Position numbers and translations under genes: made by a program
NCBI GenBank assembly: GCA_018267315.1
Contig: JAFDYS010000023.1
Span: forward strand, 39,052 to 103,051
DNA: 64,000 nucleotides
Direction: 5' to 3'
Source of the DNA: Bacteroidota bacterium
GTDB lineage: Bacteria > Bacteroidota > Bacteroidia > Chitinophagales > UBA10324
In this document: piece after piece, positions 1-8,104 of the stretch
How positions within the stretch are numbered: the first letter of the stretch is position 1
Layout: each line of letters begins with the position of its first letter
Notes under the pieces: model-generated
Databases searched by the model: none
What the model was told of the DNA's origin: nothing
The model's input: the letters and a program-made list of their open reading frames with translations, nothing else

Positions 1-1
1 T

Positions 2-1198
2 GATGCGTACAGCGATAACGGCACTGCCGGCGGCTACGATTCTCCTCAGTTGAATCAGTTCAACGACAAGGCCCTCGGTGCTGATAATATTTTCATTTCG
101 AATTTCTGGGTAGCAGCTTACAATACCATTTACACAGCCAATCAAATCATCGCCCATGTGGACGGCATCAATGATCCTGCCCTCAGCGATGAAGTGCGTA
201 CTGATGTGAAGGGGGAAGCATATTGCATTCGTGCACTCGCTCACTTCGACCTGCTCCGAACTTTTGGCGAACACTGGGATCTGAGTTCGAAATACGGAAT
301 ACCCGTGGTGCAAACTGTTGCGTCACCTTCTGACATTTTTCCGCGCAACACCGTGCTCGAAACCTACGATGCCATATTTGCTGACCTGAATGAAGCGCTC
401 ACGCTGGTTTCAAATGATGATGTGGAATATGGAAGCGGCACAAAAACGACCGGTTTTGTCACCAACTATTTCGTGCGGGGATTGATGGCGCGTGTTTACC
501 TCTACATGAAAGACTATTCCAATGCTGCCGCGATGGCAACAGACGTGATCAACTCACAGGCATTTTCGCTGGTGAGTGATCCGTCTGTCATCTACACGAC
601 TAAGCTGAGTTCAGAAAGCATTTTTGAATTGCAGTTCAATGTACAGGACCAAAGCGAATACAACAACCTCTCTTATGTGCGCGATGATGCCCTGAGGGTG
701 GATGTTTCGTTTCTTGCCAATGAAAATCTGGACTTGTTCTTTCAGCAACGTCCGGCAGACACACGTGCTTCTCTGGTAAACTTCGATCCTGAAATCAACG
801 ACCCGAGCATACAGCCGGATGGACGCACGCAGAAATACCGGGGAGAAGACACAAAGGATAACTCTGCATATATCATGAGGATTGCAGAATTGTATCTCAT
901 CCGTGCCGAGGCAAGGGGAGCAATGGGTGATTTCAACGGATGCGCAGAAGACCTTCAAACCATTGCCGACCTGCGCGGCGGCTACGGTATTCCTGAAATT
1001 GACATGCTGAATTTTGAAAGTGTCGTGCAGGATGAACGGCGTGCTGAGCTTAACTTCGAAGGGCATCGTTATTTTGATCTGGCGCGAATTGGGCAAGTGG
1101 CAGACGTAGTGGGCGAAAATGTGTTACCGGTATTTCCTATTCCGGTAAATGAAATTTCGGCTACCGGTGGTGCGTTGGAACAATATCCGGGATATTAA
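2..1198 (+). CDS. SusD/RagB family nutrient-uptake outer membrane lipoprotein (5' truncated)
   Basis: The frame is open from base 2, so the gene begins upstream of the window and 398 codons are visible. SusD proteins are surface lipoproteins that bind oligosaccharides or peptides and cap the TonB-dependent SusC channel. The family signs are the helical TPR-like body, the segment IMRIAELYLIRAEARGAMGD around residue 290 of the visible part, and the C-terminal GHRYFDLARIGQ followed by a short tail ending YPGY. The signal peptide and lipobox are missing because of the cut. A susC partner is expected just upstream. The next gene starts only 3 bp after the stop, so the two may be co-transcribed, which would make the substrate nitrogen-containing (inference). 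The SusD family is clear; the substrate cannot be read from the sequence. Confidence 0.9.
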   Translation, partial: DAYSDNGTAGGYDSPQLNQFNDKALGADNIFISNFWVAAYNTIYTANQIIAHVDGINDPALSDEVRTDVKGEAYCIRALAHFDLLRTFGEHWDLSSKYGIPVVQTVASPSDIFPRNTVLETYDAIFADLNEALTLVSNDDVEYGSGTKTTGFVTNYFVRGLMARVYLYMKDYSNAAAMATDVINSQAFSLVSDPSVIYTTKLSSESIFELQFNVQDQSEYNNLSYVRDDALRVDVSFLANENLDLFFQQRPADTRASLVNFDPEINDPSIQPDGRTQKYRGEDTKDNSAYIMRIAELYLIRAEARGAMGDFNGCAEDLQTIADLRGGYGIPEIDMLNFESVVQDERRAELNFEGHRYFDLARIGQVADVVGENVLPVFPIPVNEISATGGALEQYPGY

Positions 1199-1201
1199 TC
1201 T

Positions 1202-2563
1202 ATGAAAGTATTCAAGTCAATCAATCCCTTTGATCAGTCAGTGATCGCCGAGTATCCGCTCATGAGTGAGGAGCGGGTTGAAGACGCATTGGTGAAAGCT
1301 GATCTCGCTTTTCAGAAATGGAAATACGTTTCCTTTTCTCAGCGAGCTGATTCGTTTCATCAGTTGGGAAAGAAGCTGAGAGAGCAGAAAGAAGATTTAT
1401 CCCGCCTGATAGCTCTTGAGATGGGCAAGATATTGAGTGAAGCTCGGGCTGAAATTGAAAAATGCGCCAACACGTGCGACTATTATGCTGATCACGGGGA
1501 AGAAATCCTGCACGATGAAGTGATTGCAAGTGAAGCGAAGAAAAGCGTGGTGGCCTTTGAACCCATTGGAGCCGTATTCGCCATCATGCCCTGGAACTTT
1601 CCCTTCTGGCAGGTACTGCGCGCCGCCACGCCAACGATTATGGCGGGCAACGTAATGTTGCTCAAGCATGCTCCGAATGTTTGTGGATGCTCGTTGGCCA
1701 TAGAAAAGCTGTTCCGCGAAGCCGGCTTTCCCGAAGGTGTTTTTCAATCACTCATCGCCGGTGTTGACATCACCGAGAAAGTGATTTCGCATGTGATTGT
1801 GCAGGGAGTTACGCTTACCGGCAGCGAAATGGCGGGTTCTTCGGTGGCGGCGCTTTCAGGCAAGCACATAAAAAAAACTGTACTGGAACTGGGCGGCAGC
1901 GATCCCATCATCATCCTCGATGATGCCGATCTTGACAGGGCTGCCCGAGTCGGATTGCAGTCGCGTATGCAAAATGCCGGACAGTCATGTATTGCCGCCA
2001 AGCGATTCATTGTATTGGAAAAAGTGAAAGAAGAGTTTGTTCAAAAACTGATTGATGGAGCGGTAAAACTCAGGCAGGGAAATCCGCTGGATGAAACGAT
2101 CACCACCGGCCCCATGGCCCGGATCGATCTCGCTGAAAAATTGGAGGAGCAGGAAAATGCTTCAATCAGGGCCGGTGCTGAAGTGATTGCGGGCGGCACA
2201 CGCAACGGTTGTAACTTTGCACCTACGCTTCTCAACTACGTGAAGCCCGGTATGCCTGCCTTTAATGAAGAAATGTTTGGTCCTGTTGCGGCGATCGTGA
2301 GCGCACCCGATGAAGATGATGCCATCTTTTTAGCCAACATCAATCGTTATGGACTGGGTGCATCTGTCTGGACAAAAGATTTGGAAAGGGGTGAAAGAGT
2401 GGCAAGGCAGATACATTCCGGCAACGTGTTCGTGAATTCACTGGTCAGAAGCGATCCTCGCTTTCCATTCGGCGGTGTAAAGAAATCCGGCTATGGACGT
2501 GAGTTAAGCAAATACGGAATGCATGAATTCGTAAACGTGAAAACTATTTTTATTGATCAATAA
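1202..2563 (+). CDS. NAD(P)-dependent succinate-semialdehyde dehydrogenase, Sad/YneI type
   Basis: 453-residue class-I aldehyde dehydrogenase, the usual length for the Sad/YneI branch. It oxidises succinate semialdehyde (from GABA) to succinate in the cytoplasm. Visible signatures: MPWNFPFWQ in the cofactor-binding region, LELGGSDP with the general base Glu229, and NAGQSCIAAKRF with the catalytic Cys263. ELGGSDP and the AAKRF context are typical of Sad rather than GabD. ATG at 1202 lies 3 bp after the susD stop. The next gene is a GABA-type aminotransferase, so the two consecutive steps of GABA breakdown lie side by side. A second aldehyde dehydrogenase at 6448 belongs to a different branch. 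Family assignment is firm; the substrate is inferred from family and neighbourhood. Confidence 0.88.
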   Translation: MKVFKSINPFDQSVIAEYPLMSEERVEDALVKADLAFQKWKYVSFSQRADSFHQLGKKLREQKEDLSRLIALEMGKILSEARAEIEKCANTCDYYADHGEEILHDEVIASEAKKSVVAFEPIGAVFAIMPWNFPFWQVLRAATPTIMAGNVMLLKHAPNVCGCSLAIEKLFREAGFPEGVFQSLIAGVDITEKVISHVIVQGVTLTGSEMAGSSVAALSGKHIKKTVLELGGSDPIIILDDADLDRAARVGLQSRMQNAGQSCIAAKRFIVLEKVKEEFVQKLIDGAVKLRQGNPLDETITTGPMARIDLAEKLEEQENASIRAGAEVIAGGTRNGCNFAPTLLNYVKPGMPAFNEEMFGPVAAIVSAPDEDDAIFLANINRYGLGASVWTKDLERGERVARQIHSGNVFVNSLVRSDPRFPFGGVKKSGYGRELSKYGMHEFVNVKTIFIDQ

Positions 2564-2568
2564 ATCAT

Positions 2569-2655
2569 CGTCATTGCAAAGAGCATGAGTGGTCTCATTC
2601 GCCGGCGCAACGATGCAATTCCCATCCGTGCATTTTTGGAGATTGCTTCGTCACA
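2569..2655. repeat. Degenerate copy of the CGTCATTGC dispersed repeat
   Basis: The gap between the dehydrogenase and the aminotransferase begins with CGTCATTGC (2569-2577), contains GCAACGATGCAATTCCC and later GGAGATTGCTTCGTC. These are worn versions of the blocks CGTCATTGCGAG, GCGACGAAGCAATCCC and GATTGCTTCGTC seen in the better-preserved copies inside dnaE2 and priA. The borders are approximate and no clean terminal inverted repeat survives. Confidence 0.5.
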
Positions 2656-2705
2656 TCAACGCCGGAGTTCCCCATCGTTCCTTATAATGATATAAATCCT
2701 AAACT

Positions 2706-4061
2706 ATGGCAGTCATCACAACCAGAAAAGAACAAACAGGATTTGAGCTTTTCAAAGAAAGAAGAAAGACACAGGAAATCTTTGAGCGCCGGAAAAAGCT
2801 GGTGCCCAATGCGCTTTCCATTTTCACTCCTGCAACCATCAGTGAAGCGAAAGGAGCTATCATCACCGATGCCGATGGCGTACCGCTCATTGATTTTACG
2901 GGGGGAATCGGCGTGCTCAACGCAGGCCATTGTCCGCCCTCAGTGGTGAAAGCGATACAGGAACAGGCCGCAAAATTCCTTCACACCTGTTTTGGTGTGG
3001 CTGCGTATGAATTGTATTTGAATGTGGCCGAAAAAATGGTGGAATTATTTCCGCACGGCGAAGGAACAAAGGTGATGCTTACCAACTCGGGAGCTGAAAG
3101 CGTGGAGAACGCCATCAAAATTGCCCGGCAGGCCACCAAGCGCTCAGCGATCATCTGTTACTCCGGGGCCTTTCATGGACGTACGCTGATGGCCACAACG
3201 CTCACCTCCAAAGTAGGTTATCGTCTCGGCATTGGTCCATTTGCTCCGGAAGTGTACCGCATTGATTTTCCCGATTATTCGCATGACAACCGGGGAATGA
3301 GTGAAGATGAGTTTTCAGATTACCACCTGAAAAAACTCGATGACTTCTTTCACTATTATGTAAGTGAGAAAGACGTGGCGGCCATCATCATCGAATGCGT
3401 GCAAGGCGAAGGCGGTTTCCGCGTAGCGCCGAAGAAATACATACAGGGACTCAGAAAAGTTTGCGATCAATACGGCATCCTGCTCATCATTGATGAAGTG
3501 CAAACCGGTTTTTGCCGCACCGGAAAATGGGGAGCGTATCAGCACTACGGCATCACGCCGGACATTTCGACGTGGGCGAAGTCCATGGCCAGCGGCATGC
3601 CCCTTGGCGCTGTGGTTGGAAAACTTTCAGTCATGGACGGTATCAACCCCGGTACCATCGGCGGCACCTACCTCGGTAACCCGGTTTGTTGTGCGGCTTC
3701 CATCGCCACCATGGAATACATGAAAGAAATTGATTTGAATGCGAAGGCGCAGAAAGTGGGTGACAGGGTGCGCTTCCGCTTTGAAGAGATGAAGAAGAAA
3801 TTTCCGAAGCACATCAGTGATGTGCGCGGTCTCGGCGCCATGATGGCATTTGAACTTTCCGTTGACGGCGATATTCAGAAACCCGACGGCGAACTGGCGA
3901 AGCAGATGGTGCAGCGCTGTTATGAAAAAGGACTGATCATCATCACCGCCGCTGCGGCAGGCAATGTAATCCGCGTCCTGAGTCCGCTGGTTATTGAAGA
4001 CAATGACCTGAACCGCGGGCTGGATATTATTGAGGAGAGTTTGGGAGAGTTGGCAAAGTAG
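2706..4061 (+). CDS. gabT: 4-aminobutyrate (GABA) aminotransferase, class III PLP-dependent
   Basis: 451-residue class-III aminotransferase moving the amino group of GABA (or a similar omega-amino acid) to 2-oxoglutarate. Diagnostic segments: GGIGVLNAGHC near the N-terminus, NSGAESVENAIKIAR (phosphate binding), GAFHGRTLMATTLTSK, ECVQGEGGF, IIDEVQTGFCRTGK and TWAKSMASGMPLGAV with the PLP lysine Lys292. The SKVGY and GIGP context matches GabT rather than acetylornithine aminotransferase. It follows the succinate-semialdehyde dehydrogenase on the same strand, so the pair forms the GABA shunt. A paralogue lies at 18414, and a decayed copy of this gene's 3' end lies at 4739-4840. GabT-type function is likely; the exact amine donor is inferred. 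Confidence 0.87.
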   Translation: MAVITTRKEQTGFELFKERRKTQEIFERRKKLVPNALSIFTPATISEAKGAIITDADGVPLIDFTGGIGVLNAGHCPPSVVKAIQEQAAKFLHTCFGVAAYELYLNVAEKMVELFPHGEGTKVMLTNSGAESVENAIKIARQATKRSAIICYSGAFHGRTLMATTLTSKVGYRLGIGPFAPEVYRIDFPDYSHDNRGMSEDEFSDYHLKKLDDFFHYYVSEKDVAAIIIECVQGEGGFRVAPKKYIQGLRKVCDQYGILLIIDEVQTGFCRTGKWGAYQHYGITPDISTWAKSMASGMPLGAVVGKLSVMDGINPGTIGGTYLGNPVCCAASIATMEYMKEIDLNAKAQKVGDRVRFRFEEMKKKFPKHISDVRGLGAMMAFELSVDGDIQKPDGELAKQMVQRCYEKGLIIITAAAAGNVIRVLSPLVIEDNDLNRGLDIIEESLGELAK

Positions 4062-4089
4062 ACTTATTTCGACTATGTGATATTCTGAA

Positions 4090-4428
4090 ATGAAACTCAT
4101 CCACCAATTTGAACTTTCAATTTCAGATGACAAACTCCTGAAATATTTGTCATCAGATTCTCAAACGAAAAGTACCGATAAATCAAAACTCTTTTCTCTC
4201 CATGGATTTCACTCTGAGAATTTTTCACTGCTGAAAAATGAAATCATCTCAATCGCTGAGCGGAATGAAATTGAATCTATTAGTGAGAATGAGTTTGGAA
4301 TTTTTTATGTGGTAAGTGGAGAAATAAGAAACCCGGATGGTAAGCACTTGCTGCTTCAGACGATTTAGCACGTCCTTGATAAGACCAAAACAGCTCGATT
4401 CGTAACGGCTTACCCTAAAAAAATCTAA
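4090..4428 (+). pseudogene. DUF6883-like small protein interrupted by an in-frame amber codon
   Basis: The frame codes for 92 residues, reaches TAG at 4366-4368, and continues in the same frame for 19 more codons to TAA at 4426. The residues after the stop include TARFVTAYP, which resembles the C-terminal end I associate with DUF6883-type proteins (hydrophobic residue, VTAYP). The stop lies where such proteins often have a Trp, so a TGG to TAG change is a simple explanation (inference). Visible earlier motifs are a KYLSSDSQTKSTDKSKLF stretch, LHGFHSENFSLL and FGIFYVVSGEIRNPDGK. The next gene, 9 bp on, is DUF4926-like, the usual partner as I recall it. This is either a recent pseudogene, a truncated but working protein, or a read-through gene. 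Confidence 0.55.
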
Positions 4429-4437
4429 CTTTGATTC

Positions 4438-4665
4438 ATGATTAATGAACTCGACACGGTTGTTCTCACTACTGACATTCCGGAGCATCATCTTAAGTCC
4501 GGGGATGTGGGAACCGTTGTGCTCGTCTATAACAACGGCGAAGCGTACGAGGTTGAATTTGTTTCCACCGACGGGAATACCATTGCACTCAAGACGTTGA
4601 AAGCTGAAATGGTTCGTCCGACTTTCGGTAGCAAAGAGATTCTGCATGTGAGGGAAATTGTCTGA
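4438..4665 (+). CDS. DUF4926-like small protein
   Basis: 75-residue acidic beta-rich protein beginning INELDTVVLTTDIPEHHLKSG and containing GDVGTVVLVYNNGEAYEVEF. The pattern (a DxVxLxxDxPxxxLxxGxxGTVV start and AYEVEF in the middle) matches DUF4926. Proteins of this family are usually encoded next to a DUF6883-like protein, as here at 4090, and are often suspected to be small toxin-antitoxin or effector-immunity pairs; I know of no proven function. The C-terminal 20 residues are less typical. Intact in frame, with ATG at 4438 only 9 bp after the end of the interrupted partner. Confidence 0.65.
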   Translation: MINELDTVVLTTDIPEHHLKSGDVGTVVLVYNNGEAYEVEFVSTDGNTIALKTLKAEMVRPTFGSKEILHVREIV

Positions 4666-4738
4666 GCTGGTTCTTGACCTTCCATCTTTTCGGGGCAAAC
4701 TTGTTGAAATAATGAACATCACTGTCTTTATTGAGGGC

Positions 4739-4840
4739 GGTAATGTTATCCGCCTGCTGAGTCCGCCGGTGATTGTAGACATTGACCTGCACCGCGGGCT
4801 GGATATTATTTAGGAGAGTTTGGGAGAGTTGACGAAGTAA
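4739..4840 (+). pseudogene. Remnant of a class-III aminotransferase 3' end
   Basis: These 102 bases align nearly base for base with the last 100 bases of the gabT gene at 2706-4061, including the shared run CCGCGGGCTGGATATTATT. In the matching frame it reads GNVIRLLSPPVIVDIDLHRG against GNVIRVLSPLVIEDNDLNRG in the intact gene, but a TAG at 4811-4813 replaces a Glu codon. Similarity fades upstream of about 4700. The copy is therefore a broken duplicate, about 780 bp downstream of its source, with the DUF6883/DUF4926 pair lying between. Confidence 0.75.
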
Positions 4841-4843
4841 TAT

Positions 4844-4933
4844 TTAACCGCAGAGGTCGCGAAGCGACGCAAAGAACCGCGCAGAATTTCTTTGCGTTTT
4901 TCTCTGCGAAAACTCGGTGAACTTTGCGGTTAA
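4844..4933. repeat. Dispersed inverted repeat (TTAACCGCAGAG family)
   Basis: A 90-bp imperfect palindrome running from TTAACCGCAGAGG to CTTTGCGGTTAA. Inner blocks ACGCAAAGA and TCTTTGCGT pair with each other, as do CGCAGA and TCTGCG. I recognise this type of AACCGCAGAG/ACGCAAAG repeat as widespread in intergenic DNA of Bacteroidota and other bacteria. The remaining sequence between 4666 and 4991 holds the aminotransferase remnant and nothing else I can identify. Confidence 0.7.
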
Positions 4934-4991
4934 TTTCTTTTAGGAAGAATTGCTGATTCTCAGTCAGTCAATTTCTACCTTTCACCAATCC

Positions 4992-6425
4992 ATGGCCCTT
5001 TCCCGTTTCTTCGCCATCATCATTGTTGCCAGCATTGCATGGGCCTTGTTTCTGCTTTTTACTGGTAATCTGTATTCACTCACCGGTATGGTCAACGGCA
5101 AACAAGGTGAACCGGTGGTAGTGAGAGAAGCGGACTCGCTTTCGTTCTTAAGCAATTACCCTGAAATTTTTGCTTCCGTCAAATCAGCCGGAGATGCCGG
5201 AGTGCTAAAGGGCGATTCATTGTACCGGTTATCAAAATCGGGATCAGTGGAGATTTGCCTGGGCACACAAAGAGCAGATGGGATTTTTCCGACATGCAAG
5301 AACACCATTATTGACATCTGGCTTCCGTTGATCGGCTATCTCACCTTTTTCTGCGGGCTGATGAATCTGCTCAACGATTCAAAAGCTACGGAGAAACTCT
5401 CACGCGGACTGGCACCATTCTTCACCCGCATTTTTCCTGATTTACCAAAAGGTCATGCGGCTTACGGGTACATGACGATGAATTTCGCCGCTAACTTTCT
5501 CGGGCTTGATAATGCTGCTACACCATTCGGACTGAAAGCGATGGAGAGCATGCAGGAAACCAATCCCGAAAAAAGCAGAGCTACCAATGGACAGATTATG
5601 TTCCTCTGCCTTCATGCTGCAGGGCTCACGCTTATTCCCACTTCCATCATCGGCTATCGGGCGGCCATGGGTTCCGCCAATCCTGCCGACATCATGCTGC
5701 CGCTCATCATCACTTCCTTTATCGGTACCATGGCCGCTTTGATTTTCGTGAGCATCCGGCAGCGCATCAATCTGTTCAACGGGGTAGTGATTGGTGTGGT
5801 GGCCGGCATCAGCATCCTCATTGCGGTGCTCATGTATTTCATCACCCAACTGCATGGTGCGGAGAAGTTTCACTTCACCGGAAACCTGAGCAATGGTGTA
5901 TTGCTCGCGATCATTCTCGCTATTGTGGCGTATGCCTTCTGGAAAGAAAAAGTTTTTGCGGCAGCTAACACCAACGTATTCGATTCATTTGTGCATGGGG
6001 CCAAAGATGGATTCACCACTGGACTTCGCATTCTTCCATACATGATCGGCATGCTGGTCGCGCTGAGCATTTTCAGAAATTCGGGACTCTTTGATATGCT
6101 GATGAGCGGAGTTTCTGCCATGCTGAAACTCTTCAGTGTGGATCAGCAAGTCATCAATGCCATTCCCGTTGCACTCATGCGGCCATTCAATGCGGGCGGT
6201 TCGCGGGGGTTCATGCTAGATGCTATGAAGACCTATGGCGCCGACAGTTTCACCGGGCAATTGGTGTGCATGTTCCAGGGAGCGGCAGAAACAACTTTTT
6301 ATGTGCTCGCTCTTTATTTCGGAGCGGTAAGTGTGAAGAATACGCGATACACTTTATGGATCATGCTATTGGTTGACCTCGTGTGTGTGATCACGGGCAT
6401 TGTGGTGTGCAAACTCTATTTTTAA
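4992..6425 (+). CDS. SpmA/SpmB-type nucleoside-recognition (Gate) domain membrane protein
   Basis: 477 residues from ATG 4992; an upstream TTG at 4950 is open in frame but adds residues unlike the family. About ten membrane segments arranged as two Gate domains, with a soluble loop after the first helix. Conserved polar motifs within the membrane are GLDNAATPFGLKAM (around residue 175) and MRPFNAGGSRGFMLD (around residue 395), the signatures of the fused SpmA-SpmB architecture common in non-sporulating bacteria. In spore formers SpmA/B act in core dehydration. In Bacteroidota the role is unknown, probably transport of a nucleoside or other small solute. The gene lies in the catabolic run and overlaps nothing; the next gene starts 22 bp later, suggesting co-transcription. 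Confidence 0.82.
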   Translation: MALSRFFAIIIVASIAWALFLLFTGNLYSLTGMVNGKQGEPVVVREADSLSFLSNYPEIFASVKSAGDAGVLKGDSLYRLSKSGSVEICLGTQRADGIFPTCKNTIIDIWLPLIGYLTFFCGLMNLLNDSKATEKLSRGLAPFFTRIFPDLPKGHAAYGYMTMNFAANFLGLDNAATPFGLKAMESMQETNPEKSRATNGQIMFLCLHAAGLTLIPTSIIGYRAAMGSANPADIMLPLIITSFIGTMAALIFVSIRQRINLFNGVVIGVVAGISILIAVLMYFITQLHGAEKFHFTGNLSNGVLLAIILAIVAYAFWKEKVFAAANTNVFDSFVHGAKDGFTTGLRILPYMIGMLVALSIFRNSGLFDMLMSGVSAMLKLFSVDQQVINAIPVALMRPFNAGGSRGFMLDAMKTYGADSFTGQLVCMFQGAAETTFYVLALYFGAVSVKNTRYTLWIMLLVDLVCVITGIVVCKLYF

Positions 6426-6447
6426 GTTTCGATTGAAGGGAATCAGT

Positions 6448-7872
6448 ATGAAAAAGCAACTCATCAACGGTCAATGGGTGGATGCCGTGAATCATGGCAC
6501 ATGGAAGGTCCAGAACCCGGCCACTGAAGAATATATTGCCGAAGTTCCGTTTGGTGATGATGCGGACTGCAATCTGGCTATTGCAGCAGCAGCAAGTGTA
6601 TTTGCTTCATGGAGTAATCTTTCTCCCTGGACACGCGGTGAGATACTGAAAAAGACGGCGGAAATTATCCGTCAAAATATTTCGGAGTTTGGCAAGGAAA
6701 CCATCCTTGAAAGCGGCAAACCGAAAGCCGAAGCCGAAGGGGAGTGGCGGGTGGCTGCTGATTTGTTCGAGTGGTTTGGAGAAGAAGGGAAGCGCGCTTA
6801 TGGCAGAGTGATTCCCACCAAACGAACTGACAGGAGGATGCAGGTCATTCTTCAGCCGATGGGCATGATCGGAATAATCACGGCGTGGAATTTTCCGGCT
6901 TACAATCCGGCGCGTGCCTGCGCCGCAGCCCTTGCCGCAGGGTGTACGATCGTGTGCAAAGGTTCCGAATACACGCCGCTCACATCCATGAATTTATTTT
7001 CTGCTTTGAAAGAAGCCGGCATTCCTGATGGCGTTGCCAATCTTGTAAACGGTGATGCAGCCAAAATCGGCGAAGCCATGCTGAATCATCCGAAGCTGAA
7101 GAAGATTTCATTCACCGGAAGCACCCGCGTCGGTAAAATTCTGATGGATGGCGCTTCACGCACCGGAACAAAACTCGCTCTGGAATTAGGCGGTAATGCA
7201 CCGGTAATCATTATGGATGATGTAAATGTGGATGAAGTTTCGAAAACCGCGGCTTCGGGACGATTTCGTAACGCCGGACAGGTATGCAACATTCCGCAGA
7301 GGTTTTATGTGCACGAAAGAATCTACGACCGGTTTCTCTCCTCGCTTTCAAAATATGTTTCGCAAATGAAGGTGGGGAGCGGACTGGAACCAGATACGCG
7401 CATGGGTCCGCTCATTAATAAGCGCCAGCAGGAAAATGTGCTAAGCATGATTGCGGAAGCAAGATCAGAAGGTGCTGAAATCACCACTGGAGGCGGCAGC
7501 GGAAGTGAAAGAGGATTTTTTGTTCAACCCACGGTGGTTGCTGACAGAAAAGGTTCAGCGAAGTTTTATGACAAGGAAATCTTCGGGCCCGTGCTACCGG
7601 TTATTCCTTTCAGTTCGAAAGAGGAAGTCATTGAAAAAGCCAACAGTACCTCTTACGGGCTTGCAGCCTACGTGTGGACGAATGATCTGAAGACGGCGAT
7701 CTGGTTGTATGAACGTCTTGAGTTTGGAATGATCGGCGTGAACGACTGGGCGCCACAGGGAACGGAAGCGCCGTTTGGCGGATGGAAACAGAGCGGACTC
7801 GGGCATGAAGCAGGTATGGAAGGCATGCTGGAGTACATGGAGAAGAAACTTATCACCATCGGCAACCTGTGA
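6448..7872 (+). CDS. Aldehyde dehydrogenase family protein (succinate-semialdehyde dehydrogenase-like)
   Basis: 474 residues from ATG 6448. The frame is open further upstream into the SpmAB gene, but MKKQLINGQWVDA is the natural family start. Class-I aldehyde dehydrogenase with ITAWNFPAYNPARA in the NAD(P)-binding region, LELGGNAPVII carrying the general base Glu246, and NAGQVCNIPQRFYV carrying the nucleophile Cys280. APFGGWKQSGLGHEAG near the C-terminus is typical of GabD-like and alpha-ketoglutarate/glycolaldehyde dehydrogenases. The protein oxidises an aldehyde to an acid in the cytosol. Its place between two transporters and near gabT suggests a semialdehyde from amino-acid or polyamine breakdown. 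It is clearly distinct from the Sad-type enzyme at 1202, so the two are not a recent duplicate. Exact substrate unknown. Confidence 0.85.
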   Translation: MKKQLINGQWVDAVNHGTWKVQNPATEEYIAEVPFGDDADCNLAIAAAASVFASWSNLSPWTRGEILKKTAEIIRQNISEFGKETILESGKPKAEAEGEWRVAADLFEWFGEEGKRAYGRVIPTKRTDRRMQVILQPMGMIGIITAWNFPAYNPARACAAALAAGCTIVCKGSEYTPLTSMNLFSALKEAGIPDGVANLVNGDAAKIGEAMLNHPKLKKISFTGSTRVGKILMDGASRTGTKLALELGGNAPVIIMDDVNVDEVSKTAASGRFRNAGQVCNIPQRFYVHERIYDRFLSSLSKYVSQMKVGSGLEPDTRMGPLINKRQQENVLSMIAEARSEGAEITTGGGSGSERGFFVQPTVVADRKGSAKFYDKEIFGPVLPVIPFSSKEEVIEKANSTSYGLAAYVWTNDLKTAIWLYERLEFGMIGVNDWAPQGTEAPFGGWKQSGLGHEAGMEGMLEYMEKKLITIGNL

Positions 7873-7956
7873 AAAACGAGTATGCCCCTTGCTCATTGAT
7901 CATACCCAATTTTTCCTTCTCCTAAGATCCATAGCATAATCTTTTTACTCGTGGCA

Positions 7957-7987
7957 TTTGGAAAAACAGATCAGGTTTTTACATTTG
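7957..7987 (+). promoter_or_regulatory. Bacteroidota-type promoter (TTTG, 19 nt, TACATTTG)
   Basis: TTTG at 7957-7960 and TACATTTG at 7980-7987 are separated by exactly 19 nt, a full match to the Bacteroidota -33/-7 consensus. Transcription would start near 7993, giving a leader of about 110 nt for the SLC13 permease at 8105. It implies that the permease begins a transcription unit separate from the dehydrogenase before it. Confidence 0.7.
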
Positions 7988-8104
7988 CCGAAAAACCTAC
8001 TGAAATAATAGGACATACATACCAAGTATTAAAATGGACTGCCTGCCCCGCTGTAATACCCGGTACAGGTTATTCAAAATGAAACTTCATAATTCAATCG
8101 TTGC

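Noticed and set aside
1510..1560. VIASEAKKS in the first aldehyde dehydrogenase resembles the repeat-encoded VIASEAKQS
   Set aside because: It aligns with the normal Sad-type sequence leading to the MPWNFPFW motif, has no matching inverted end, and the protein has the usual length.
7950..7970. TGGCA at 7952 as a sigma-54 -24 box
   Set aside because: No GC at the required -12 position; the sequence is explained by the TTTG/TACATTTG promoter.
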